Part shown: piece after piece, positions 52,649 through 61,723 of the stretch
Layout of the letters: each line of letters opens with the position of its first letter
Position numbering within the stretch: position 1 is the first letter of the stretch
Source: Desulfotalea sp.
GTDB taxonomy: Bacteria; Desulfobacterota; Desulfobulbia; Desulfobulbales; Desulfocapsaceae
Assembly (NCBI GenBank): GCA_002733995.1
Contig: NVXR01000013.1
Coordinates: 1 to 64,000 of the forward strand
Length of the DNA: 64,000 bases
Direction of reading: 5' to 3'
The notes under the pieces: model-generated
Databases searched by the model: none
Told to the model about the DNA's origin: nothing
Seen by the model: the letters and a program-made list of their open reading frames with translations, nothing else
Program-made: the position numbers and the translations under genes

Positions 52649-53035
52649 AATTCTGACTATAACTCACTATACCGCTTCATTATGACGACATCCGTCCGTG
52701 AAAAGTCGCTTTTTGTGGCTGCAAATGGACAGGACATCTATCCACCCTACCATACTCCCAATCGCAGTCTGTCACCCGGAGAAGCCTCCTCTGCCCCACA
52801 CCTCTTCAACCATTGTAGATCTCTTACGAGACGGAGGTACATCTGCTTCTTGTGGCCTGTAGTCCAATCCACAGATTCCGTTGCGATGTAACATCGAACA
52901 ATACAGTATTAATGCAGAATCTATCGACACCTTTATGTAATTTTATCCATCCTTGCACCACGTTGTAGGATGCTTAGATTGGCTAAAGGAGCAGTTGAAC
53001 TTTCCAATATGAAAAATTCATCTTACAGGTTGTAT
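52649..53035. other. Gap between AraC and selO genes, no gene supported
   Basis: A 69-codon plus-strand frame at 52682-52891 lacks a ribosome binding site and any recognisable domain. The promoters of the divergent araC-type gene and of selO must lie here. Confidence 0.45.
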
Positions 53036-54646
53036 ATGAATAGAGTAGCCCTAAAAAACGAGTTAGACTCACTCCACTTTGATAATAGTTTCATCCGCAA
53101 ACTCCCGGGAGACTTGCAGGCAGACAACTTTATAAGACAGGTCCAACATGCCTGTTACTCAAAAATTAGGCCGACGCCGGTGGCAAACCCGCAACTTGTT
53201 GCCTACAGCCGAGAAGTTGCGGGCGAACTCGGTCTCCCCGAGTCCAGTTGTAACTCAGAGCTATTCACCATGGTCTTTGGTGGTAATTCACTCCTTAAAG
53301 GCATGGAACCGTATTCCATGTGCTACGGGGGGCACCAGTTTGGTAACTGGGCCGGTCAGTTAGGCGATGGCCGAGCCATTAACCTTGGCGAGGTTATTAC
53401 CAAGAGTGGCGGTAGACAGATATTACAATTAAAAGGCGCCGGCCCCACACCATACTCCAGAAGCGCCGACGGCCTGGCGGTATTGCGTTCATCTGTTCGA
53501 GAATTCCTCTGCAGTGAAGCAATGTTTCATTTGGGTATTCCCACCACCAGGGCTCTGTCACTTATAACGACAGGAGAATCGGTACTCAGAGATATGTTTT
53601 ATGATGGCCACCCAAAGAATGAACCAGGGGCAGTGGTATGTCGCGTCGCACCGTCGTTTCTCCGCTTTGGCAATTTTGAAATACTCGCGACCAGACAAGA
53701 ACTCTCTTTACTCAAACAACTGGTTGACTACACCATAACCACAGACTTCCCCCACCTTGGTCCCCCTTCAAAAGCAGTATACCTCAACTGGTTTCAGGAG
53801 GTCTGCAACACCACGTTGAATATGATTCTCCACTGGATGCGCGTTGGATTTGTCCATGGAGTAATGAACACCGACAATATGTCCATTCTTGGTATCACAA
53901 TTGATTACGGCCCATATGGTTGGCTTGAAGGCTACGAACCGAACTGGACCCCAAACACCACCGATGCCCAAGGGAAACGATACAGCTACAGTAACCAGCC
54001 CCATATGGCCCAGTGGAACCTGTTACAGCTTGCCAACAGCATATATCCAATCCTTCAAGATAAAGAAGCAATCGAGGAGATACTTCAATCTTACTCAACA
54101 CAGTTTCAAACGGGATGGAACAAGATGATGGCGGACAAACTTGGACTAGCCACATTTACAGGAATTACCGATGACACACTCATAGGTGATCTGATCGATC
54201 TGTTACAAGAAGTAGAAACGGACATGACGATATTTTTCCGCAATCTCAGTTCACTCTCCCTCGATAGCAGTGGCATGGATGTTAAAACAGCAGACCATCC
54301 TCTTTATGAGGCCTATTACAGTCCAGAGCAAAGAAGCGATGCGTATTGCATTAGAATGAACAACTGGCTTCTTGCCTATAAAAACCGCTTAAAAGGTGAA
54401 CAGATACTACCTGAATTACGCCAACAGAAAATGAACCGGGTCAACCCTAAATACGTGCTGCGAAACTATCTGGCACAACTGGCAATCGACCGGGCAGAAA
54501 CGGGAGACAATTCTCTGGTACAAGAACTCCTTGAGGTGCTGCGCAATCCCTACGATGAGCAACTGAACAACAAGAGGTATGCAGAAAAACGACCAGAATG
54601 GGCAAGAAACAAACCTGGCTGTTCAATGCTTTCCTGTAGTTCGTAA
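53036..54646 (+). CDS. selO: Protein adenylyltransferase SelO (YdiU family)
   Basis: 536 residues from ATG 53036, chosen because SelO proteins begin near LDSLHFDNSFIRKLPGD; ATGs at 52970 and 53009 are alternatives. It is a pseudokinase-fold AMPylator that transfers AMP to Ser/Thr/Tyr of redox proteins. Visible: YGGHQFGNWAGQLGDGRA, LQLKGAGPTPYSRSADGLAVLRSSVREFLCSEAM, HGVMNTDNMSILG (metal/ATP region) and a C-terminal CSMLSCSS, where eukaryotic SelO carries Sec. Here both positions are Cys. Confidence 0.94.
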   Translation: MNRVALKNELDSLHFDNSFIRKLPGDLQADNFIRQVQHACYSKIRPTPVANPQLVAYSREVAGELGLPESSCNSELFTMVFGGNSLLKGMEPYSMCYGGHQFGNWAGQLGDGRAINLGEVITKSGGRQILQLKGAGPTPYSRSADGLAVLRSSVREFLCSEAMFHLGIPTTRALSLITTGESVLRDMFYDGHPKNEPGAVVCRVAPSFLRFGNFEILATRQELSLLKQLVDYTITTDFPHLGPPSKAVYLNWFQEVCNTTLNMILHWMRVGFVHGVMNTDNMSILGITIDYGPYGWLEGYEPNWTPNTTDAQGKRYSYSNQPHMAQWNLLQLANSIYPILQDKEAIEEILQSYSTQFQTGWNKMMADKLGLATFTGITDDTLIGDLIDLLQEVETDMTIFFRNLSSLSLDSSGMDVKTADHPLYEAYYSPEQRSDAYCIRMNNWLLAYKNRLKGEQILPELRQQKMNRVNPKYVLRNYLAQLAIDRAETGDNSLVQELLEVLRNPYDEQLNNKRYAEKRPEWARNKPGCSMLSCSS

Positions 54647-54995
54647 AACACTACAAGCAGTATCAACCTTTGCCAAAATGCCAATAAAATCGGCACAATA
54701 TCGCCTAAATATTGATGAAGATTATGACTTTTTTCTACTTTCATAAAAGAGCAAAAATCGTGGTAACGACTTGGTAATATTCCAACTACGGCAATTGAGA
54801 ACTTCGTAGATAACGCGCTCATACTGCAACACCCCACGTGGGGGGGGGAGTTACGCCAACTCAAGACAGTACAGGCGGAAAACTAACCTTTATGAGACGG
54901 GCACCTGACAAAAAGATATACGCACAATGGGCCGCTTCCATGCTGGAAGCGGCCCATCAACTGACGTACGAAACAACTCAATCTCTACAAGTAGC
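54647..54995. other. Gap between selO and hao-type gene, with one long hairpin
   Basis: ATGGGCCGCTTCCA-TGC-TGGAAGCGGCCCAT (54927-54957) is a perfect 14-bp stem with a 3-base loop, convergent between selO and the octaheme gene. There is no T-run on either side, so its role as terminator is uncertain. A run of nine G lies at about 54840. No gene is seen. Confidence 0.55.
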
Positions 54996-56309
54996 TTACT
55001 CTTCAATAATACCTGTTTTCAGGCGTTTTGCAGCGATTGCTTTTAGCTTGTATAAATCCTGCTGCACCTCAAACACACCATGCCAATGGGCATAATCTGG
55101 ACCGCCCATTGCAGCACCTTGACGCATGCGACGTCCTTCATGATGCCAGAGATGGTAAATGACTTTCTGAAATTCATCATCCCAAGGATTTGCCTTTAAC
55201 AGATTCTTCTCGGCAAGCTGTTTTTTCAAGGCCAAAGCTGGTTCCCAGTAGCCTTCGTTATACAGTTCGATATGGGTGTCAGCCTGCTCAAAGAAGTTGT
55301 TTGTATGCAGAGAACTGTGACAGTTCGAACAAACACTTTTCATTTTTACACGACCTGCAACACCGTCTCCGGTAAGGGGACTGAGCGGATCTTCTGAATT
55401 ACGAACAAGTGACTTAGGCGACCAGAGATTCCACTTGAGTCTATCGGAAATATTATGGGTGGTTTGCAGGGAACCAATACCACTCATATGACACACAGCA
55501 CAGGTAGGTGCACGGTAGTCACCGGGCTCCCAAGCGTCAGGTGCACTGGTGAAATTCCAGGTACTGCCTTCTGAATTATAGATATGACCATGCTTACTGT
55601 TATTAAAGATCTCGATATCTGGATGATCCGGACCGAGGTGACACGATGCACAGGCAGCAGGCTTTCTTGCTTCGGCAATACTGAAAGTATGTCTTGTATG
55701 ACAGACAACACAGTTGCCAACAGAACCATCTGGGTAGGTGCTACCAATACCAGCATTTGGCCATGTCTCTTTTGATGGTCTGCCATCTTCTCCAAGTTTA
55801 ATATCAGCGCCATGGCACTGCATACAACCTGTCATATCAGATGAATTCTTAAATTTTTCAATTCCCTGACCTTCATGAACTTCAATCAGTTTTGTCATCC
55901 CATCAAAATTTCTTCCGTCGGGGGAATGATACTGTATACTCGCCCGTGCATGACCACTCTTACTGAATTGCTCAACCTCTGTTGCGTGGCATCTACCACA
56001 GGTTTTCGGTGTAACAAACAGAGACATGTAGATATCAGTACCCTTTACGCCGGGACAACTCTGAGAAGCCATTGGAGATCCTTTATCAACGCTGTGGCAA
56101 TCGATACAGGAAACATTAACGTGCGCATGCCGACTGTTTTTCCAATCCGCGACAATACCTGGCTGCTTCTCAGCATGGCACTCAATACATTTTTTCCCTT
56201 CAGCGGTCAAGCCACGCTCAACCTTCAAGGTTTTCACATTACTTTCCATCGCAAAAGCAGATGAATAAGACCCGACCATAAAGGCGACTAGCAACAGTAT
56301 TCGTATCAT
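54996..56309 (-). CDS. hao: Octaheme cytochrome c, hydroxylamine oxidoreductase-like
   Basis: 437 residues with a Sec signal peptide (AFA near 20) and eight CxxCH motifs: 41-45, 68-72, 104-108, 162-166, 200-204, 220-224, 270-274 and 327-331. The spacing and the C-terminal HHEGRRMRQGAAMGGPDYAHWHG match the HAO family. In anaerobes, HAO homologues paired with a NapC-type cytochrome are thought to reduce nitrite or hydroxylamine to ammonium. Its start overlaps the upstream tetraheme gene by four bases. Which direction it works in cannot be read from the sequence. Confidence 0.88.
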   Translation of the reverse strand: MIRILLLVAFMVGSYSSAFAMESNVKTLKVERGLTAEGKKCIECHAEKQPGIVADWKNSRHAHVNVSCIDCHSVDKGSPMASQSCPGVKGTDIYMSLFVTPKTCGRCHATEVEQFSKSGHARASIQYHSPDGRNFDGMTKLIEVHEGQGIEKFKNSSDMTGCMQCHGADIKLGEDGRPSKETWPNAGIGSTYPDGSVGNCVVCHTRHTFSIAEARKPAACASCHLGPDHPDIEIFNNSKHGHIYNSEGSTWNFTSAPDAWEPGDYRAPTCAVCHMSGIGSLQTTHNISDRLKWNLWSPKSLVRNSEDPLSPLTGDGVAGRVKMKSVCSNCHSSLHTNNFFEQADTHIELYNEGYWEPALALKKQLAEKNLLKANPWDDEFQKVIYHLWHHEGRRMRQGAAMGGPDYAHWHGVFEVQQDLYKLKAIAAKRLKTGIIEE

Positions 56310-56833
56310 CCTTCCTCCCTCTCAGTTTGTTTGACCAGAAAATCCTTAATATTTTTATGTCCTACATTTTCATGACATTTCACACAGGAAGGAACCTTCC
56401 CCGACAAAAAATCTTTATGTCCTAAATATGCCTTTGGTATCTCATACCTTATGGCAGTAAGATCATGACATTTGACACAACCCGAGGTGTAGGTAAACTC
56501 TTCTCTATGTTGCAGATTACCAACCCAATCAAAGGTATCCGCCCAGAACAACTCACCCAAGACATCTTTTACACCGGTATACGCCTTGGTAGCCACGTAG
56601 TTCAATACATTGTCGTGGGGCAGATGACAGTCGGCGCATTTCGCTTTAAATCCATGCTTGTTCATCCCACCATGAATATCCTCTGCATAAGAACGAGAGA
56701 CGCCTTTCATTGAATGACAAGAGGAACAGAACTCCACTCCGGATGTATGTTCGATCATCTCAGCACTTCCAAGCGAGATAACAAGGCCTAAAATCACACC
56801 AAATGACAACAGTAAAAATATAATCTTCTTCAT
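56306..56833 (-). CDS. NapC/NrfH-type tetraheme cytochrome (CycX-like quinol dehydrogenase)
   Basis: 175 residues from ATG 56833, after GGGAGG; the frame upstream is dropped. One membrane anchor (KKIIFLLLSFGVILGLVISL) and four CxxCH motifs (CSSCH, CADCH, CVKCH, CVKCH), with DCHLPHDN and a C-terminal HENVGHK supplying distal ligands. It takes electrons from menaquinol and would pass them to the octaheme protein encoded next, as CycX does for HAO in some Campylobacterota. Confidence 0.9.
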   Translation of the reverse strand: MKKIIFLLLSFGVILGLVISLGSAEMIEHTSGVEFCSSCHSMKGVSRSYAEDIHGGMNKHGFKAKCADCHLPHDNVLNYVATKAYTGVKDVLGELFWADTFDWVGNLQHREEFTYTSGCVKCHDLTAIRYEIPKAYLGHKDFLSGKVPSCVKCHENVGHKNIKDFLVKQTEREEG

Positions 56834-56907
56834 GAACCTCCCGGAGAACCAATTAATTGACGAACCTAAGAAATTAACTAATAAGTTGAGTATGTAGTTG
56901 TAACTCA

Positions 56908-56976
56908 TTTTTCGACGAAAAATCAAGCTGCAATTTGAATGACAATTCAGTTGTATCGGTAATAAAGCTGCAATTT
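56908..56976. promoter_or_regulatory. Regulatory stretch before the tetraheme gene: palindrome and 12-bp tandem repeat
   Basis: TTTTTCG-A-CGAAAAA (56908-56922) is a perfect palindrome. AAGCTGCAATTT occurs twice, at 56925-56936 and 56965-56976, exactly 40 bases apart, so on the same DNA face. This is between the cooS terminator and the tetraheme gene and probably controls the cytochrome pair. The regulator is not identified. Confidence 0.5.
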
Positions 56977-56986
56977 TGGACACACT

Positions 56987-57021
56987 AAAAAGGCCCATCA
57001 TTGGTAATACAATGATGGGCC
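56987..57021 (-). terminator. Rho-independent terminator of cooS
   Basis: An 11-bp perfect stem (GGCCCATCATT and its complement, 56992-57021) with an eight-base loop; the minus strand continues TTTTT. It lies 15 bases after the cooS stop and separates cooS from the cytochrome operon. Confidence 0.85.
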
Positions 57022-57035
57022 AGTAGTTTTATTTA

Positions 57036-58925
57036 TTACGCGGAAAGACCAAGAGCGACACGCTTTTCACTAATACGTATGTCCATAATTTCAGCAGCCT
57101 TTTTAAAGTCAGGCTCTACCATAAACGAGGCTCCGAACACATCTTCCAGCCCATTTAAGGCAAGGTCCGTCACCAATTTTGAGCCGGTTATCTGGGGAGG
57201 CGTTCCAAGCTGTACCGGAATTCCTGAGGCCACACAATACATACCAATGGCAACCGCCTTTTCCGAATACCACTCAGGCGATGCTCCCCACACTGGCAAA
57301 TCAGAAATATCTACCCCGAGTGCATCGGCTATCATGCCACACAACTGAAGAACCCTTGAGTTATCCACACATGATCCAAAATGAAGCACGGGTGGAATAT
57401 CTAAGGCTGAGCATATTTTTTTAAGGCCAGGACCGGCCATTTTCATCCCTTCCGGCACGAGTAGACCAGCCTTGCCGGCGGCTGTAGTGATGCAACCGGT
57501 GGCAAGAACCAAAATATCTCTTTTGATCAGTTCTTTGGCAAGACCTACATTTTGAGAATCGTGTTGGAATTTAGGATTATTGCAACCAACAATCGCAACC
57601 ACACCACGAATCGATCCATCTTTTATGGCGTCAAGTAGCGGCTCTAGGCTCCCGCCCAACAATTCTAGCAAGGCCTCGTTGGAAAATCCTGCAACGATCT
57701 CAACAGGCTCACCAGGAATTTCAACCCGAGATTGATCACGCAACGAATACGCATCAATTGCCATTTTAACGATTTCTCTTGCCTGGGCGCCGGCAGTTGC
57801 TGGCTTAAAAGAGACATGTGTTGCCCCTGTGAACCGCGCCTTGTCAGCCGTTGTGATAAATTTGGTATGGTAGCAGGCTGCCACTTGGACCATGCTTGGC
57901 ATAATGCATTGGTAATCAACAACCACAGCTTCCACTGCACCTGTAACAATTGCCAACTCTGTCATGAGATGATTGCCCGCCATGGGAATTCCCTGCCTAC
58001 CGAGAAGTTCATTGCCAGTACAACAGAGACCACCGATATTGATGCCCTCGGCACCCGCCTCTTTTGCAAGGGCTAACATGTCAGGGCTCTGGGCTGCAGC
58101 CAAAACCATTTCCGAGACCACAGGATTGTGCCCATGAACCAAAATGTTGACCTCTTTTGCCTTTAAAACACCAAGACTCACCGTCGATTTAACCGGCTTT
58201 GGCACTCCAAAGATGATATCAGAGAGTTCGGTACCAATCATAGAGCCGCCCCAACCATCTGCAAGTGCCGTTCTGGCAGCATGTAACATGGTGCTCACCG
58301 CATCATTATCACAACCCATATGAGTACGATGCATCATTTCTGATATTTCACGATCAACGCCCCTCGGCATCACGTCGAACTTACGCCATATCTCCTTCCG
58401 AACCTCGGGTACCCGCCCGACAAAACCTAATTCTTTTCTCCTGCTACCGAAATCAGAGAAACAGGCATCGACGAGATCCCTCGCGATATCAATATTTTCT
58501 CGATTTTCAATGGGAATACCACGTTCGGCGGAGATACGTTTTAATTTTTCTGTGTCGGCAATGGTGTAATCAGGTGCTTCGCCTTCCACTATGGCCTCTA
58601 AAACTTCGATGAGATCACGACCATGATCCGAATGCCCGGCAGAACCACCCGCCACAAAGCGTCCAAAGTTTCGGGCTACAATAACGTCGCCATCAGCCCC
58701 ACAGACCCCCCGTTTCATCTTGCCGCCCTCTTTAAAACTGATTCTACACGGCCCCATATTACAGTTTTTACAGGTCAGACCCAGCTCACAAAATTTGCAT
58801 GATGGCGTTTGCTGTTCAAAGCGATCCCAGACGGTTTCCACGCCGTCTCTTCGCGCTTTTTCAATCATTTTTTGTGCGTCTTCCCAAATAGATAATTCCG
58901 CTGCAGGTCTTGGTTCTTTTCCCAT
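57036..58925 (-). CDS. cooS: Anaerobic Ni-carbon-monoxide dehydrogenase catalytic subunit
   Basis: 629 residues from ATG 58925, after GAGGTG. It oxidises CO to CO2 at a Ni-Fe-S C-cluster. B/D-cluster cysteines lie in CKFCELGLTCKNCNMGPC (43-60). C-cluster ligands: His in VHGHNP (264), Cys in GLCCTGNE (301/302), DYQC (340), VGCNNP (448), TGCIT (478) and FGSC (519); the catalytic Lys of SEKAVA (556) is also present. No CooF, CooC or hydrogenase is nearby, and no ACS subunit, so it is a stand-alone CODH. A CooA-like regulator gene lies upstream. Confidence 0.96.
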   Translation of the reverse strand: MGKEPRPAAELSIWEDAQKMIEKARRDGVETVWDRFEQQTPSCKFCELGLTCKNCNMGPCRISFKEGGKMKRGVCGADGDVIVARNFGRFVAGGSAGHSDHGRDLIEVLEAIVEGEAPDYTIADTEKLKRISAERGIPIENRENIDIARDLVDACFSDFGSRRKELGFVGRVPEVRKEIWRKFDVMPRGVDREISEMMHRTHMGCDNDAVSTMLHAARTALADGWGGSMIGTELSDIIFGVPKPVKSTVSLGVLKAKEVNILVHGHNPVVSEMVLAAAQSPDMLALAKEAGAEGINIGGLCCTGNELLGRQGIPMAGNHLMTELAIVTGAVEAVVVDYQCIMPSMVQVAACYHTKFITTADKARFTGATHVSFKPATAGAQAREIVKMAIDAYSLRDQSRVEIPGEPVEIVAGFSNEALLELLGGSLEPLLDAIKDGSIRGVVAIVGCNNPKFQHDSQNVGLAKELIKRDILVLATGCITTAAGKAGLLVPEGMKMAGPGLKKICSALDIPPVLHFGSCVDNSRVLQLCGMIADALGVDISDLPVWGASPEWYSEKAVAIGMYCVASGIPVQLGTPPQITGSKLVTDLALNGLEDVFGASFMVEPDFKKAAEIMDIRISEKRVALGLSA

Positions 58926-59105
58926 GATACACCTCTGATATTTTTTGCGATTTTTATACACCAGCACCTTCTATAGCCCGCAGTTTCCACGAACAATGTA
59001 AACCTGGAACCGCCTGAACTAAGGATAAATAAGGACGAGTCGCAGGTGCTAAAGCACAAAGTACATGCTCCTGGCTGAAAAATAACCGATGGATCAGCAA
59101 AAAAC

Positions 59106-59121
59106 TGTCGCCTGGATGACA
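59106..59121. promoter_or_regulatory. CooA-type binding site upstream of cooS
   Basis: TGTCG-CCTGGA-TGACA fits the TGTCR-N6-YGACA pattern of CooA sites in Rhodospirillum rubrum. It lies between the CooA-like gene and cooS, 181 bases before the cooS ATG. On the minus strand a -10-like GTTATTTT is about 30 bases after its centre, as for a class II activator. Confidence 0.65.
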
Positions 59122-59144
59122 AAAAGGTAAAACGAGGGCGATAT

Positions 59145-59804
59145 TTAGGTATGTTCTACGCCACCTACGGATTCAAGCAAGGAAATATCTGGGATTACAA
59201 AGGTACCACGGCCTGACCTGATGATAAGTTCAGCCCGCACGAGATCATTCAACAGAGTAGAAACTGTCTGCCTCGAAGAACCAACAAGACGTGCAATCTG
59301 TTCCACCGGCAGGTCGATAGTGACACGAATGCCATCATCTTCTTTAATTCCATGCCTTCTCGCTTCCCCGGTAAGAAAAGCAACAAGTCTGGAATTTGCG
59401 TCTTTAAAGACCAAGCCGTCAATGATAGAAAAGGACGTCTTTAAAATATTACCCAAAACACGGACCATAGCCTTGGTCACTTCGGAATCTTTGGCCATTT
59501 CGCGCCTGAACGTTGTTACATCGGTCATCAATACATCAGTATTTTCAAGAGCCTGAACAAACGTCCCCGCGTGGGTGGAATAGATATCACCTTTGGTTAA
59601 AATTCCAAGGTTAAACTCTTTTTCCTCATAGCCGAGATACACTCGTACCCTGCCACTGGCAAGAATAAAGATAAAATTATCTTTTTGACCAGGCTGACAA
59701 AGGAAAGAGCCTTTGGAAAATTGTTTCACAGAAAGTGAGGAAAGAAGTTCAGCAAATTCCGGACGTTGCAGGTGATCTAATAAATTTTCTTCTAAAAACT
59801 TCAC
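59145..59804 (-). CDS. cooA: CooA-like CRP/FNR-family regulator
   Basis: 219 residues. Cyclic-nucleotide-type sensor domain (~1-120), then a long dimer helix and a CRP-type HTH (VEQIARLVGSSRQTVSTLL). It aligns with R. rubrum CooA throughout: SGRVRVYLGYEEKEFNLGIL, GDIYSTHAG, DVTTFRREM. Heme ligand His77 is conserved as His78; Cys75 is replaced by Ser76. The recognition helix SSRQTVST is almost that of CooA (SSRQTTST). It overlaps the MFS gene by four bases and is upstream of cooS. CO sensing is inferred. Confidence 0.8.
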   Translation of the reverse strand: MKFLEENLLDHLQRPEFAELLSSLSVKQFSKGSFLCQPGQKDNFIFILASGRVRVYLGYEEKEFNLGILTKGDIYSTHAGTFVQALENTDVLMTDVTTFRREMAKDSEVTKAMVRVLGNILKTSFSIIDGLVFKDANSRLVAFLTGEARRHGIKEDDGIRVTIDLPVEQIARLVGSSRQTVSTLLNDLVRAELIIRSGRGTFVIPDISLLESVGGVEHT

Positions 59805-61012
59805 AGTTTGTCACCTTCCCTCTCCTTTGAGTTGAGGGTAAAAGCCAATGGAATACCGGCAAGTCCAATCACGCCACAGATCACAAATGTTGTCTCCAGC
59901 CCGACTTTATCGGCCACAAAACCGACCAGCACGACCACTGCGGATCTTGAAAGAAAACTGATCATCATAAATACGCCATTGGCTGCAGAAGAACCGTCCA
60001 CCGAATATTCCTGCACCATGGCCAGCATAACAGGGGTGGTTGACAGCAGAGAAACACCCGTAACAAGTAACACTAGCAGTTGCAACCAACCTGAGACGGC
60101 GGAGAAGCAGAGTAATGAAATCGGGGCAACAGCAAGGCAAAACACCAAAATTGGTTTTCGCCCAAACCGATCGCTAAGGCCACCAACCACAAGTATCCCC
60201 ACGACACCTGCGGCTTCAAAAATAGACAAAGCAATCCCGGCCAACCACACGTCTCCACTCTTTGTCAAAATATAGAGAGGTAAAAACGCAGAGAGACAGG
60301 CGTGCATAAAACCTCGCACAAAGACAATACCAGCCAAAGGAAGTAACAAAGCCTTCATCTCAACACATGTCTTACGAATGGAGGGTGTCGAATGTGGATT
60401 AACAGTCACCGGCATATCGCGGAACTTATAATACATGACCACCGAGGCCAGGATACCAACAAGCATCACAGGGTAATAACCTTCAAGTCCCAGCAGAGAA
60501 ACAGCCCCTATTATTATAATAGGCCCAAGGGCCCTGGCAAGCTCGCCGCCGGTCATATAAAAGCTCATCCCCCTCCCCGTTCTCTCTCCTGACACTTTAT
60601 AAACAAGGACGGGTGCCGGAACATGAAACAACGAGACACTTATGCCGGTGAAAAACAAAAGAATGAGCAAAACAGAATAGCTGGGCGCAACCCCCAGAAG
60701 AGACATTGGAATCGCTGTCATCGCAGGCGCCAAAATAATAAAATAGCGCACACTTGTCCGATCTGCCAATTTACCAATATATGGATTCATCAAGGCAGGA
60801 ATCTGCATGACCGAGGATAAGAAGCCCGCCTGGGTAAGAGAAAGACCAAATTTTTCTATTAAAAAGGGAAGTAGCGGCGCGAGAAAACTCGAATAAACAT
60901 CGTGGATAAAATGGCAAAAAGAAAGAAGAACAACCTTTCTCTGATCAAATGAAGTTTCAATGTTTTTAAGGGCTTTTTGCATAGGATCCAGAGGGAGTAA
61001 ACTATCGTTCAA
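59801..61012 (-). CDS. MFS transporter, fosmidomycin-resistance (Fsr) type
   Basis: About 403 residues from TTG 61012, after GGGGGG; ATG 60982 or GTG 61054 are also possible. Twelve helices of the major facilitator superfamily: SFCHFIHDVYSSFLAPLLPFL is the Fsr-type first helix with conserved HD, and GGLSDRFGRKPIL is the loop 8-9 motif. It probably exports a small solute; the substrate is unknown. It is co-transcribed with the cooA-like gene (ATGA overlap). Confidence 0.88.
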   Translation of the reverse strand: MNDSLLPLDPMQKALKNIETSFDQRKVVLLSFCHFIHDVYSSFLAPLLPFLIEKFGLSLTQAGFLSSVMQIPALMNPYIGKLADRTSVRYFIILAPAMTAIPMSLLGVAPSYSVLLILLFFTGISVSLFHVPAPVLVYKVSGERTGRGMSFYMTGGELARALGPIIIIGAVSLLGLEGYYPVMLVGILASVVMYYKFRDMPVTVNPHSTPSIRKTCVEMKALLLPLAGIVFVRGFMHACLSAFLPLYILTKSGDVWLAGIALSIFEAAGVVGILVVGGLSDRFGRKPILVFCLAVAPISLLCFSAVSGWLQLLVLLVTGVSLLSTTPVMLAMVQEYSVDGSSAANGVFMMISFLSRSAVVVLVGFVADKVGLETTFVICGVIGLAGIPLAFTLNSKEREGDKL

Positions 61013-61278
61013 ATTAACCCCCCAATTCTTACATCGACTTCGCCGAAAAGTCACATAGATTCACCGAGCGATACCTCTTATACCTCAATATTGCAAGCAA
61101 ATGACGGAACACAAACAAAATTTAGCAGCTCATTTGAGATAGCACAAAAAAAAGGATTCCCAACCAAACAACAAGCGGTTGAAAACCCCTGACTCAACAT
61201 ACTATCGTTACATCTATTTTAAAGCTGGTAATAAACAACCTTACCATAATCACCAACTTGTCTTTGTATCCAATGAGA

Positions 61279-61434
61279 TTAGTTCCAGATCACCATGGTT
61301 GCAAGATACTCTTCCTGCTCTTTCAGACTCAGCTTTTCACTAGTCCTACTCGGTGCTTGCCTGTTCAGTGCACAAACAAACTCTCTCCCATCCTTCACCT
61401 TCACCAAAATAAATGCTTCGTATGTGCCTCTCAT
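61279..61434 (-). CDS. Small protein of unknown function, 51 residues
   Basis: ATG 61434 follows GGAG by six to seven bases, and the frame ends TAA 61279-61281. The product is a charged, soluble 51-residue protein with a beta-like start (MRGTYEAFILVKVKDGREFV) and a helical second half rich in Glu/Lys (EKLSLKEQEEYLATM); one Cys. No family recognised. 61055-61278 on the other side shows no gene. Confidence 0.55.
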   Translation of the reverse strand: MRGTYEAFILVKVKDGREFVCALNRQAPSRTSEKLSLKEQEEYLATMVIWN

Positions 61435-61723
61435 GATCTACTCCTTTATGTTTTATGAAACATTTTTGAAGTGTAACTGTTAACCAAAACACGGTTTAAA
61501 AACTATTCAACCGTTTTGCGGCACCCAAGATCACGTTAACACCGAAATAACGCTGCCCCCCCTTACAGGCCAGCTACTGTGGGATATACTCCCACTCAAT
61601 AGGATTCTATATACAAAATATTTACTGCTATATGTAGTATATGTCCAACAGCAGTGAAGAACCAGCCTTCTTAATAAGATTTACCTGTTCTTTACTATTT
61701 TTTTGCTAAAAGTAGAGCTTCAC
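61435..61723. other. Gap after the hybrid kinase gene, no gene seen
   Basis: ACTGCT-N20-AGCAGT (about 61627-61658) is a weak inverted repeat. No strong terminator of the kinase gene or ribosome-bound frame was seen. Confidence 0.4.

Noticed and set aside
52682..52891. 69-codon frame divergent from the AraC gene
   Set aside because: No ribosome binding site and no recognisable features; it lies in the expected promoter region.
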